Assembly (NCBI GenBank): GCA_963691655.1
Contig: OY829328.1
Location: forward strand, 80,480,400 to 80,544,399
Length of the DNA stretch: 64,000 bases
DNA from: Toxonevra muliebris
Lineage: Eukaryota > Arthropoda > Insecta > Diptera > Pallopteridae
Direction of reading: 5' to 3'
The first letter of the stretch is position 1, and every line of letters starts with the position of its first letter. The notes under the pieces were generated by a model that was not told where the DNA came from, did not search any database, and saw nothing but the letters and a program-made list of their open reading frames with translations. Of this stretch, positions 1-12,200 are shown piece by piece. Both the position numbers and the translations under genes were made by a program.

Positions 1-21
1 GCTAGTAATTACTGCCTAATG

Positions 22-204
22 CAAGAGTGAAGTCATCTCCCAGAACTCTGTCTTCTTATTTGAAGAGTCAAATGTTGTATTGACAAAGTAGTACAAAATG
101 TAAACAAACAAAAGTGTAATGTCAAAATTTAAATATACGGAACCCATTTTTAGCACAATAACTTTTGCTCTCTGAGATGATTTCACCCTATTAAATACGC
201 CTTG
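22..204. mobile_element. hAT-like MITE, copy 1 (183 bp)
   Basis: The element is flanked by perfect 8-bp direct repeats GCCTAATG at 14-21 and 205-212. Its right end reads CACCCTATTAAATACGCCTTG and matches the right end of a second copy at 56112-56318. The left end starts CAAG and then jumps to GTGAAGTCATCTC, so about 14 bp of the left terminal inverted repeat look deleted compared with copy 2. An 8-bp duplication and termini beginning CA fit hAT-type transposition; the superfamily is inferred. There is no coding capacity. Confidence 0.8.
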
Positions 205-871
205 GCCTAATGTAAAAGAGAACTTAGTATTGTTTACTTTAAAAATGCCGCCATGTTAAAAATGAGAGCACAAGAGAACAATAAGTAGTAAATGTTAAAA
301 CTTCTTTGGCCATATGGGGGTTAACGAAAAGGGGCTGTCATTGGTCGCGTGTCGAAGGCGGAGTTTATATTGCAAGAGAATTGCTGCAATTTCTTTGAGA
401 AAGTTTTTTCGAGAGTAAATTGCTATGAACGAAAAACCGCAAGTTTGTTTTTTGTTTACATCAGCAATTTTCTCTAAAAAAAAAAGAGAGCAACTTCCGG
501 TAATTTAGATGAAAAAATTGCGTAACTATTGTGACTTATCAGAATGGAAAAATAATATAATGAAAAATTGCCGTTCAAATAACATAATTTGTACTGACAT
601 TTGGGCTGATCATAAACTCACATTTATGCGTTTCTGAACAACTTTCGCAACATTTGAGAGAGTTTGCGTCTTAGAAACGCGACCATTTTTACCCTTTACA
701 CATTGGAGTTCAGCTATGATTCCGTCATGTCGTACTGATCGCACTAAGTACCTTTTGACATTTTTATACTCTTCGTTGCTACATGTCTGCTAACGCAATA
801 TGTACTTTTTTCTACCAAGCTGCATATTTTTTATGTTTTACTCACTTTTTGGTATTATTCAAAACCCTTAC
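205..871. other. Non-coding, probably Dp intron or 3' region
   Basis: No exon continuing Dp was recognised here; the last one seen ends at 872 in a good splice donor, so the remaining C-terminal exon(s) probably lie left of the window. The stretch contains TTTGCGTCTTAGAAACGC at 663-680, whose reverse complement recurs at 45074-45091. Nothing else is supported. Confidence 0.5.
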
Positions 872-3800
872 CTTCAATATATTTCTCAAAATTAGGTGGC
901 ACCAATGTTTTGGCACGCTCAATATCATCATATGAGCATTGACCTTTATCCAAACCTGTGAAGCAAAGTAATACAAATAAAGTAATATAGACGAATAACC
1001 AAATATAGAAAGCAAACAGTTTTGACATTAACGTAATAATGTCGGCATTATCGTTAGTGTTGACTTGCCTTGACTCAACATTTATATCTTATATAAAAAT
1101 GTGTCGAGAAAACTCGGAACTTTCAATAATGTTAAATTCAATAAACAAGCACTTGTACCCATGGACTTACCAAATAGAAGTCCCATACGTTTTAACACTT
1201 CGGCATCATCGTGCATTTCAAATTTATCATCAAATTTAAAAATATACTCCGATCTACATATAAAAGATTTTCATTTCATTATAGCACCACATAAAACCAA
1301 AAATAAAAAACTTACTTATCGTTTGTGACGCTACAATTGATTTTAGTCGATTTGTGCGTATTCACTATGATGAAGGGCAATTGTATTGAGGAATTGGGCG
1401 TTGGTATATTACCGGTACGTTCGGCCTCTTTATTGCGTTCGATTAAACTTTTGAAAAATACCTGCTGCAGCAATAATTCACGCAATTGTTGGTGCTTTTG
1501 ACTGATACGTTCGCGACGTTGTTCGTTACCCTTTTCAAGTATCGAGCATTGCTATTATAGAAGCAAATTTATATTTAGTTTTAGGATTAATTAAGCGGCA
1601 GAACTAGATTCAAACTTAGAGAATACTTATGAATTATTTCGTTGATTATAGAGGGCAATCAATACAACCCACAAATGAGGAATCAAATAACGATCAAGAA
1701 AATGCAACTAACTAACCTCAACTGAATTTGATGGCAAACCAATCCAGCGTATTTCCTTTTTATCCTTTGATATTATTTGTATAGCCATAAGAACATTAAG
1801 CGCATCATATACACGGCGTCGTATATTTTTCTGATCACAATTTGCCGAATCAATGGAATTATTTTGTATTTCTTCGGCTACCAATTCATCGGCCACTTCA
1901 TTGTACGTGGTGACACCTTTCTCTTTAACTTTCTCGCAAACTTTCATTGAAAAATGTCTCAAGCCTTTCCCTGCTTTTTCTGGTTTACGTTTCTTTTGTA
2001 CTGAGGCTTGGGTGCTGTTGGTGGTGTGGCTACAAAAATACAAATAAAAATACACATTAATTTACCATTTGAATTAAATTTATGCTCTTTGCTTACATCT
2101 TTGATTTCATTTTAGTATTGCTATTAGGTGTATATTTTATGTAAGCTCCTCCGTCATTTTTATATTTTATATAATTTCCTCCTTCATTTTTTACAACAGG
2201 CTAAAGTGCATAGAGAGAAAAATATTTATATGTAGTTCAAGAAATTGTGTGAATATTTGTTACAGGTAAAAGTAAACAGAATTTGAATGTGATAACTGTA
2301 GGTATTTGGAGTAATAAGATAACGTAGAGTCTTTTTTCAAGGTCAAGAAAGCCGCGACTTATTCTTACTCAATGATCAATTATCTAGTGAGCTCATCGCA
2401 TTCCATTTCGTTTTCTTAAATCTTATTATAAATTATAACTTACTGAATCAGGCGTTTCATATTTAATTGCATGGACAGCTTGTTGTTGATGTTGTTGTTG
2501 GATATTATTAATGTTACTATTCTGTGGTGTGAATATTGTGTGCGTGGTATCCACAAATGCAAAGGGCAAAGGTGTTGAAGAGTTCTGAAACAAAATAAAT
2601 AAGAAAACGTTATTTTTATTAAATTTTTCACTGACAACGTGTTTCGTTAACATTTATTATACTTAATGTATACACACCTGTATATAAAAAAATGGTAGTA
2701 GTGGCATAAGGCCAGTTTCAAAGCTCAAATACACTTTTTCTGGCGACATATATACATTTTTTATTAGCAATCTTAAAAATTACTTCATACATTGGACTTC
2801 CGTACACAGTTTCTTTAAAGTTGTTGTTATGATTTGAAAGCTGTTGTATAAATCTTACCCCAAAGGTTTTTAATCAGGATCTGGTTAAGGAATTGGACAA
2901 ACCTTTCCAGGAACATTCGCTCAGTTCGTGTTCAATAGTTTTGCCCCATTATTTGCGTGCGCGCTAGATCGACAGCTGCCTAACCGGGATTCATCTCTCT
3001 AAAGTATGTCCGACGGAGTCTTTTTATTTCAAAAACGATTCTAAAGATCGACGTTGGATATGCACAAATTTCAATCATCATAGAACTCGGTTGTGACCGG
3101 GTGTCCCTTCAAGATATTAAATCTATGCTGTAATAACTTTGTTTTAATCTATCGATCTCTGCAGTCTATGAGGCAAGTAGTTTTGTCGATGTTCTTTATT
3201 AACCTTCTGGAGAATCGTTGATGTTATTCTTCTCCTTGGGTAGATAGTTCCTTGCGAGATCTAGTATATAAGTAATACCTTTTCTACAAAGATGCCAGTC
3301 TGCTCGGCAATACAGTTTTCATTCTTGTAGAGCTTGAACTATATAAAACACCACATTTGTCTATCAATCTTTGGGTCTACGGGCACGTTGGTTAGGCTCT
3401 GAGGATACAAGGACAAGTCTATGGCCACAAAACGATTGAGGCTACCTCCATCTCAAGTGGCCTCACAGTCTCCTTGTGGCGTCCCCTTATTAGAAAACAT
3501 ACGCATATGAGTAATGGGTTCCCCCTTGACCTCCTCTAATCAACGGTTTTCACCAAGATCGGAACTCAGCCCTACCACTGATACCTTACACGGAGCCTAA
3601 GACAAAAACCTACTAATCTCTTATCATTTCTATTTTATTGCAAGACTCTGGAGACATATACGACAGCTACCCACGGTGAAAGGTTGAGAGGAATATTCGA
3701 AAGAAAGCCAACACTGGCATAGCCAATTACAAACTCCAATGGTATTCTATTCGAAACATTGTGTTAAAACGGACAGAAGTGAACGACCTAAACTGCATTG

Positions 3801-6800
3801 GAGCGACCAGGTACAGGGACTTCACAAATTTTTTCACTTTTCATATAAAATTTTACATTATAATTATTCGATTGAATACCCTAAATGTGTTTATTGTTCA
3901 GTTATATTCTATTATTTTTATTGGAAACACACTATAAAAACCAGAAAAAAATTGAGAAAGAGAGAGAAATCATTTCAACTCTGCGAGAAAACTTCAAAGT
4001 TTCTGCCATGGCGACATTATACCAGGTGATATTAACATTACAACAAGTACAGCAAGACAAAAACAACACACTGTTTTGTTGCTATAAAGATCCAGAAATG
4101 TCAAATACATACAAAACCAAATGCATGGTGAACAAAAAAAATCGTAATCAAAAATTTTAAAAGTAAAAATCCATAGAAAAAAAATTAAAGAATAGGAAGA
4201 CAAAGTTTACAATGATAACACTATAATCCTCGAAGAGGGCACAATAGTTCTTTAGGAAGCGGGGAACATCTCCAAACATAATAATAATAAGACAGAGTTG
4301 ATGATGCTATCACAAATCCGCTTTGGTTTCTGCTTTTCGTATGCTTGTCGATTTTTTCCGAGAGAATTTAACTTTATTCTCTCAGCTTTTGTTACTTTTT
4401 AGTTTTCACTGAGAAAGTACGCATATTAACCTGATATTTTAAAACATTAAATACTCAATAAAGTTATTCACACCAATAATATTTTCATAAAACCTAATGT
4501 ATTGAATTTGAATAGCTATGTAAGCCCATGTCATGATGATGTTCTTTTTCTATACTGCGGCCTCACAAGGATCTTGCCTCACACAGCGTGTGACAACGAA
4601 TGCTGTTATTCTACGCTGTATACGACAAGATATTATTCTATGTTGGCTACCCAAAATCATGTGTTTTTTTTTTACAAATTACCAATTTAGAGTTATACAA
4701 TATCACAATTTGTCAAAAAAATATTCACATTAATTGGTCTGATTCTAATATGCCAAAGTGTTTTACAAAATCATAAGTCACTTGCCAAAACCTTGCAATC
4801 CCTTGCAATAACAACCAATTGTACTTACCATTTGATTGAAGCCGCCCATGTTGGAGTTCTTTACTCCAGTTGTAGTGTAAATGGTCGAAGTACCAATTGC
4901 AGGCTCCGTTTTGATTTCTGCTTGTTTCAATACCTTATTAATATTTCCTGTAAAAGAAAACAAAAACACACACACACATATTTAGTTGAATTAAATGAAA
5001 AAGAATAATAAAAAATAATAATCATTTGCACTTTTGATCGGCAAAATAAAATCACTTCCATTACCACTATATGATTTTGTTGTAGCGTTGTAATAGATAA
5101 TGGGGTTCGGTGAAAAATGTGCTGTTTCTTAATTTACAATAACGCGTTAACACGAAAAACAGCGCGCTCTGAAATTATTTAACTACACAGCAGCAGTAGC
5201 AGGGAAGAGCAAACACACATTTAAAGAATTCTCCACCTCCTCACACTTTCCATTAGGGTTATATTGTAGAAAAAATAACCACGAGCAAGCACGACAATTA
5301 TTGTTTATTTTCAAGTACTAAAAATGTTTATATTGAAACCGATTTTGAGTGATGCGTGGTGGTTAAATGATTACTTAGTCGTTAGGATTGGTCTCCGTTA
5401 TTGAAATCAGTTCCATACGAAAAGCAAACAAACTGAAACTTTCAGTTTTTAAATATCAGAATAGTGTCGAGTGGGTTTCTTAACGTTGGGTTTTCTTCGA
5501 CTTGGATTTATTTTGAATTTTCTCAATCGGAGAGAAGACACAGGGAAAAATATTTGAAGAGACATCAAATTCACTGTAGTTACAATTTTTATTATACCCA
5601 TTAGTCTCCCAATTCTTGTGTTCATTTTAAATTCCTGGGTTCACTTCAAAAATAATTTTCTTGTAACCACCAAATGGCAGCCGATTATCGTCGTCAGTCG
5701 CAATTGCGTTTACTCAAAGGTGTTTCCCGACGGCAATGGATCAACTATTCACTATCCGTCGGATAGTTTTTTTTTTTTTATGATGGTTTTACTGAAAAAT
5801 AACTATATTATCTGCTTAAAAATTTTGATTTGTAACACAAAATTTGGATTACCTTACATATAAGTCACTCTACCAGCTCAACCATTGTTATTTTTACAGA
5901 TACCAATTTCAATATGTGCCTTAAGAAAATTGAAAAAATTTGTCCCTTGTGGGTTTGCCTTTCGTCAATATACACTATTTCAATTTCTTGTTTTTAAGTT
6001 TTGGTTTAAAAAGGGGAGGAAAAAAAAACTGTGAAAGCAGTGAACATGAGCCTAAGGACTGGAGATAGAATATAAACAAATTATATCTCAAAAACCGCCC
6101 GTTGATATGTGTTTAAGCTTAAAATAACGTGAGAAATATGAAAAATAAAACACAACATCAATTACATTACAGGAATATCATAATATCAAGTAGTTCGTGA
6201 AACAATATACTATTGATACCTACTACTACTATTATGGCTAGGGTGACCATCTAACCAGCTTTTGACATGTTAGACCTGCTTTTTTGGAGCCCAGGTTTTG
6301 CATGACCTGCTTTTCAATTCTCTGAAAAAAATTTCAGTTATCCGTAGTGCAATTTAATATTTCATTTATAAATAGCCCGACCTGCTTTTTCAGCTCCAAG
6401 AGGTGGAGCCGTGTAGAAAAATTCGTATTTTTCAATTCCCCCTTTGTGATTTCTTAAATTGACGTATCGAACTCAGGCATTCTGCGTAGCAATATATACT
6501 ACTTACTTCACAGAGACCACAATAAATAATAAAAAAATAATAAATTTGCTTCAGAAATCATTAAAAAAAAAAAAACTATTCATGAGCAGATAACATTGCC
6601 GCGTGGTATCCAACTGGAACTTTAACAAGAAAACGTTTAGAATATCTCATGAAACTAATTGTATGAACTTGGAAAACTAGAATATATCTTTCTTAAGTTA
6701 ATTAATTATCTTAATTAAAAAAAAAATTGGTTTTCATTTACTAAATTACTGGAAATCAAGTTTGTACTTTTCTACTAACACCAAACGAGTAGTGTATAAA

Positions 6801-8459
6801 GTTTTACTCATTCATATCATATCACTATTTATCCAAAACTCATATTTAAAATTGATTATATGTGGTTCAGTTACATATTAACCGCAAAGTAACCTTATTA
6901 CTATTATCACAAAGCCAAAAATTCTATAACATGCTACCTAAGAAAGTGACAATGGCGGCACAAACTGCCTGCCTGTTTTTCTGCTGCTGCTGGTGCTGCT
7001 TTTTCTTCTCTTTTTTTCTTTTACGCTATTCTTTCTTGTTTATTTGTTGTTGTTATTATTATTTTGTGACACTACAAATGTCACGCATTTTTTTTTTTTT
7101 ATCATTCAACTTATATACATATACATTTGTAAGTTTTTATTATTGTCATAGTCCTTCATGTTTAATTAAAGGATACTGTTATAAAAAAAAAAATTTCACA
7201 TGCTATTTTCTAGTTCATGAATTAGCTCTTATCTTATAATTTTATACTTTTTCTAAAAGTAAAAATAACTCCAGTAAGAAATCAAAATTTAGAGTTGAGC
7301 GAGGGATAAGGAAATAGCGTTCCTAGCTAACTAAAGTTTATAAATCAGAATTATGAATTCATTTATACGACAATTTTAGCAGCTCGTAATTTTTGGGTAT
7401 TTCTCTTTAATTGAAAAATTAAACGAACATATATAACTATCCACCCTCATGGCGACCTCGATAGTCTAGTTGGTAGTGCACTAGACTTTCATCCGGGAGG
7501 TTCGGATACGATTCCAATTTTACGTCTGGTGGTTAATTCTCATAACCTTATCCTTATATTTTTATATTCACTATCAATATGAAGTATATTAGAATTATAA
7601 AAAAATGAACAAGTACACTTCTTGGTTGGTAATGGCAAAACCACCAAGCTGATAAAAAAATTGCTACACCGCCGTTTGGAATCGGTGTTAAACTGTAAGT
7701 CCAACTATGTGGTATCACAATGGGCAGTTCAGGCCTTTGTGTGCCAATCTAACCTAACCTATCCACCCTCATCTCTCCTCATCCCACTCGACCAAGAAAT
7801 CACTTGTCAAATATTACAAAAAGCAATACCAATACGACTTGTATTCGGAAGAATAGACTATTTCCAATGAACAAAAAGTTCATTTTTATTACAATAGTTG
7901 CAGCAGCAGCTATCGCATGCTATTAATTTTTTCACATGCAAGTATCTTACAAAAACTCCTTAAGTTGTAAAGAAAATCGGTGCCTTTTACACGTACATCC
8001 AATCTATTATTTATGTACCTATGTGCGCCTCCACTGTTTTATCATGACTTCTCACTATATCATTTCGAAAACGAATATTTTTACATTTCCTTTTCCGCTT
8101 TTATTCTCTTTTCATTTTTTTTTTCATTGCTATCACTTCCACGTCTTTTTAATAGTACTGCTCCACCCCCCTCACATAATACATATGTATATTATACGCA
8201 TATGCATGTGTGCGGCCATGAAGATCCAAAAACAGTAATAGCAGAAAAGCAACAAAAACAGTCTTTGCGGCAAAAATGCAAAGAAAATTGTGAAATGTAA
8301 ATGTTAGAAAAGGATAAAACACTAAGGAAAAGCATCCTAACGTCTAACGATGAGCAAGGAATCCCACTTAGAACTATTGGTGCACTCACCATTTGCATCC
8401 TGGTAGAAATAGTTGACTTCTTTTATCGCTGTAGTTGCTGCTGCTGTTGAATGCGCCAT
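872..8459 (-). CDS. Dp: Transcription factor Dp (E2F dimerisation partner), 3' incomplete
   Basis: DP proteins dimerise with E2F and bind E2F sites in promoters of S-phase genes; the dimer acts in the nucleus and is held by Rb-family proteins. Coding exons on the minus strand are 8459-8390 (start, [11 protein letters not shown]), 4947-4829, 2584-2444, 1992-1717 (start uncertain), 1551-1316, 1253-1171 and 955-872. Together they give about 336 residues before the window ends; human TFDP1 has 410. Exon 4 carries the winged-helix DNA-binding domain, with [23 protein letters not shown] and the signature [13 protein letters not shown]. Exon 5 holds the coiled-coil dimerisation region and PFIIVNT; exons 6-7 the rest of the marked-box-like region ([26 protein letters not shown]). 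The N-terminal exons are Gln/Asn-rich. The usual-looking splice acceptor at 2030 puts exon 4 out of phase with exon 3, whereas an acceptor before 1992 keeps it in frame. The final exon is beyond the left edge. Confidence 0.93.
2585..4828. other. Dp intron 2, possible decayed retroelement
   Basis: This is a 2.2-kb intron between Dp exons 2 and 3. The GC-richer stretch from about 2950 to 3800 differs in base composition from its surroundings and looks like degenerate former coding sequence, with many stops in all frames. I could not assign it to an element family. Confidence 0.35.
6238..6420. repeat. Short interspersed repeat with three GACCTGCTTTT motifs
   Basis: Inside Dp intron 1, the motif GACCTGCTTTT occurs near 6273, 6309 and 6379, after a CTAGGGTGACCAT start at 6239. 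Termini of the AGGGTGACCA kind are common in hAT-type and other DNA elements, and repeated subterminal motifs fit a transposase-bound end. No matching second terminus or target duplication was found, so this is probably a fragment. Confidence 0.35.
7451..7758 (+). mobile_element. tRNA-derived SINE with 14-bp target duplication (308 bp)
   Basis: Perfect direct repeats CTATCCACCCTCAT lie at 7437-7450 and 7759-7772 and bracket the element. Its 5' end is tRNA-like: an A-box-like TAGTCTAGTTGG (about 7472-7483) and a B-box-like GGTTCGGATAC (about 7499-7509), spaced as in RNA polymerase III internal promoters. A non-tRNA body follows, and the 3' end is CTAACCTAAC rather than poly(A). The element lies in Dp intron 1 in the orientation opposite to the gene. 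A long target duplication implies insertion by a LINE-encoded endonuclease (inference). Confidence 0.8.
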
Positions 8460-9203
8460 TTTTCTAGCACTTCGTAATTGGGGTTTTTCGTCCTACGTTG
8501 TGGAGTTAAATCTGTGTAAAGGTTTCTTCAACCACAGTTCTTTTTCAAAAGTTACTCCAGACTGGGAATATCTTCCTTTCACTTAAATCTTTTTTTTTTT
8601 TTTTTTGTTAATTGCTTTAACACTGTCTCAAGTCGCTTCACGCAACGAGTTGTACAAACCACTTTTTTGTGTGAAATTTTTTATCTCTGGATTTCGATCT
8701 ACTTGAATTGCCGATCAATTAAAAATTCCCGAATTTACAATAAATAGCCTTTTTCAATATTATGCAGTTCTTGTAAATTTTCGCACTTAAGCCCCCACCG
8801 AAGTCGTCGGCAAAGCATCGGCGCTTTTTCTTGAATTTCCTTTTAGACGTTTTTTTTTCGTATTTCTTTTTGGTACTGGTAAAATGAAAAATTTAATTCA
8901 AGTCAAAATGGCGAGAGCAATTTCCAATTCCAGCGTTTTTTCACACCGAAAATACGATTTTTCAAAGTCGATTTTAATGCACTTGCACTACACTGATTTT
9001 TAATAGAATTGCATCAAAAAATTCAGAAAAATACAAATTTTACGAATATGTAAAATTTATAAACTTTATGTCGCAATAAACTATCAAAATTCGTTCACGA
9101 ATTTTTTGTAGAATTTGTCAACGCGAAACGCGATTTATGTGCTTTCGATGTGATGGAAGAAAGAGTAGGCAAGCGAGCGCGACAGAGGCCGAAAAACTCA
9201 GCT

Positions 9204-9223
9204 GATTTGGCGCGCGCCAAATC
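9204..9223. promoter_or_regulatory. Perfect palindromic E2F/DP binding site upstream of Dp
   Basis: The 20-bp sequence GATTTGGCGCGCGCCAAATC is identical to its own reverse complement and contains the E2F consensus TTTSSCGC on both strands. It lies 745 bp upstream of the Dp start codon, in the likely promoter region, so E2F/DP may control its own subunit gene. The motif is seen; occupancy is inferred. Confidence 0.75.
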
Positions 9224-12200
9224 CCGCATCCACAGTGCTGCTTATTTAGTCAGCTTAATACTATTTTGATGCTTTTTAAGTACAATGTAGTAGTGAGTAA
9301 TGTGCAATTTCTTTACACGAGTGTATGTGTTGTGTAAAATTATTGCGTAGTGTATTTGAAAATAAAAATTTTACATAATTTGCAACATGTACTGTTTCCA
9401 TGATTAAAATTGTTTATTTTGTTATAAAATATTTTAATACACACTAACCTCGATTTGCACAGTTTGAAATGCTTGAATCACAGACAAGCAAGGGTAAATA
9501 ACTCATCGTAAAAAAAACCTGTGGCCATCCTGCCCATTAAGAGGGCTAGCACCAACTTTTTTCCGTAAGACACTTTAAAATACAGTGATCAAAAATTGTG
9601 TAAGGAATTTATGCGGCCATCCCATCAAATTATAAATTCATTATTTCCTGTAACTTCCTGGAGCTTTCACCACAAATTCAAAAGAATTACTGGCAATTAG
9701 TACTTATAACATTTTTAGAGTTTCATTTCTGTAGGAAACTTTAAATTTGATAAATATGAAAGATAGCACGTTAATTTGCCCAACTCCATGTTTGAGCTAG
9801 TATTATTGATAGCCTGCGTCAGTACATAAATGCTCGATGTATACTTTTGCTATACTCATTTCTACGCTTAGAACTTCCGATTTCGGTAGTGTCCTTTGCC
9901 ATGTTCAGTGTTTTCATAGCCTGAATATTTCAACTGAGTAACAGAAACAAAAAAATCAAAAAGAAAAATAATATAAATCGTTAGCCGAGAATGCGATCGT
10001 GCTAAGGGCGTTTTTTTTTTTTTTAATTTTGTAGGAGAGATAAAAACTTTCCAACAGTTTTTACTATAAATATTGCTAAGATACAAAATTTCTGCGACAA
10101 ATTAAGTAGTAATACGAGTTCGTATTCAATTAATGAACTATTTTTTTATTTCTTCTGGGACTTAGCGTGTGCTAATGTCTAACAACAAGCGAAAACGAAA
10201 TAAGTGCATAATTGTTTTTGCACCAAAATCTAAATTTTCATAAAAAGTGGGCTTAGCGCCTTTTCACTCTAAGCCAACGAAATAGCGTCAATACTAATCA
10301 GCATATAAACTCTTAATAATAGTTTATGTATTTTAAAAGCTTATTCTGCCATTAACAATAATTTTTGCATTTTAAAACATATTAGGCAAAAATTAAAAAA
10401 TGTTTTTCTGCTTTTCAAATGATTTTATTTATTAAAAATTTCTAACTCAACTTAATAAAATGCATACACTAAACGGAAATACAATATTTAGAATTGTAAT
10501 TAGCAGCATTAGTTTGCAAGTGGTATGAAATGTTGAAAAATATTATATTTATTATTCTTTAATTAAAATTATTTTTTGATAAAAAAAAAGGTTTTTTCGT
10601 ATATAAATTGGAAAAGTACAAGCTGTGGAAATTTCGATGAAACTGTGGCTTCTTTTAACTATTGCTATGTAAAAGCAATTAAACGTCGTGTCTCATCTAT
10701 GAATTTACAAGTCAATTTGATGAAACCTCCGCTTAAAAATTTCAGGGTGTGTATTAGCATGGATCGGAAAAAAAAACATTTTGTAGCACGTGAAACTTGC
10801 GCTCATGCCAACAATTCGTGTGTTAAATTTCCTTGCATACTATTTTCGAGACCTGGGGCTAGATTCCTTAACTGTGAGTCAGCGTACCACAAATTTGACA
10901 AATTTATAGAATTTTCATTGTACGTTAGAAAACTCACAGTTAGGGAATTTAAGCCCTGGAGTCGAAAATTAGAAATTTTGGCCAAAAATTTAAGATGATG
11001 CAATGAGTATTGTACGCAATAAACAATGACTACTACAACAACGTTCATTTCATCACTCTAAACCTCTAATTTGTATACTAAAATAGTAAGTCCGCAAAAA
11101 TGCACCACGGGGCTGAATTAAAAATGGACGAAACAAGCCGTGGTTAACCAAACTAATCGCCCATATTTACTGTTTTTTCGATCCATGCTAGTCTGTATAT
11201 ACGCATATAAATTTTGAACTTTTTCAAATTAAAAATATTTTGGCTCTAATTTATCTATTCTTACACAAAGGTTAATGTTGACTTTCAAAAACGAGCCAAT
11301 GGTTGGAAACCTTTTCTATATAATTTCACCATTGATGGTTGCAATTTCTTGGGATCAAACAGGAAGAATCCTGTGGTCAATTTCTTCTATAAATTCTCTG
11401 GCCTTGCAACACACAGTAATCTGAATCATTCATGCCCATATAATGTAAGTTCTTTTACAATACCATAATTTACATTTACACATAAGTTTTAGTTTGAAAT
11501 GGTATGAATTTAAAGTACGAGTTTCTTATTTTAGCATGATATACTTTTCTTGAACCACACTTTTATGGAAACAGAAAGCACATCAAAAACTCTGCCCATA
11601 CCCAATGGAGAATATGGTATATTTACTACATGGATATCAGATAAACAACCGCGTATCTGGTTTAATGCAAAATTAACCATACTAAATGATAATTAAGATT
11701 TTAGTATGATGTTGAATTTTCATTTTCAACAAATAAAAAAAGCTTAATGTTGTAAATGTAATCTTAAAATATAAAATGCACAAAAAACTGGTAAGGATTA
11801 CATGAGAAATGTATTCAGCTATGGGGAGTATAGCTGAGCAGATATTTGTGAAGATTGATTGAAATTGCACACAATATAAAAAACGATATAGATCTTTAGG
11901 CGCGTATGGAACCAGCAAACTCAATAGTGAAGTTTTTTTTTTTTTTTTTTTTTAGCATATTAACAAAATCACAATATTATTTGTTTTATAAAATAATTAT
12001 AAAACCATTATGCATACATACAGTGTGCAAATCAACTTTTATTAATTCTTATTTAAAATAAAATGGTTTTAATTCGTTCTTAAATGTTAAAATTATATAA
12101 TTAAAAACTTAAAAGTTAGAAAAAAATTTTCAAAAAAATATTATTTAAATAAAAATCAAAGAAGTATTTATTTAGGGCTGTGGAAAACTGAATCAAAATT

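Noticed and set aside
2030..2055. Met start of a minus-strand frame at 2055 as the Dp start
   Set aside because: The sequence up to 2030 reads as intron ending in TTTTTGTAG; the Dp start with family-like residues is at 8459.
3340..3560. Possible reverse transcriptase or pol fragment on the minus strand (TPQGD string)
   Set aside because: Four or five residues match by eye but neighbouring blocks do not, and stops are frequent; too weak to annotate.
6862..7239. 125-codon plus-strand frame rich in Phe, Cys and Tyr
   Set aside because: The composition comes from T-tracts and TTC/TGC runs; there is no domain, and it lies in Dp intron 1.
7750..7760. CTAACCTAACC as an internal telomere repeat
   Set aside because: Only two units, and it coincides with the 3' end of the SINE, so the tail explains it better.
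10576..10998. 140-codon plus-strand frame
   Set aside because: It overlaps an inverted repeat, begins without a convincing context, and resembles no protein family.
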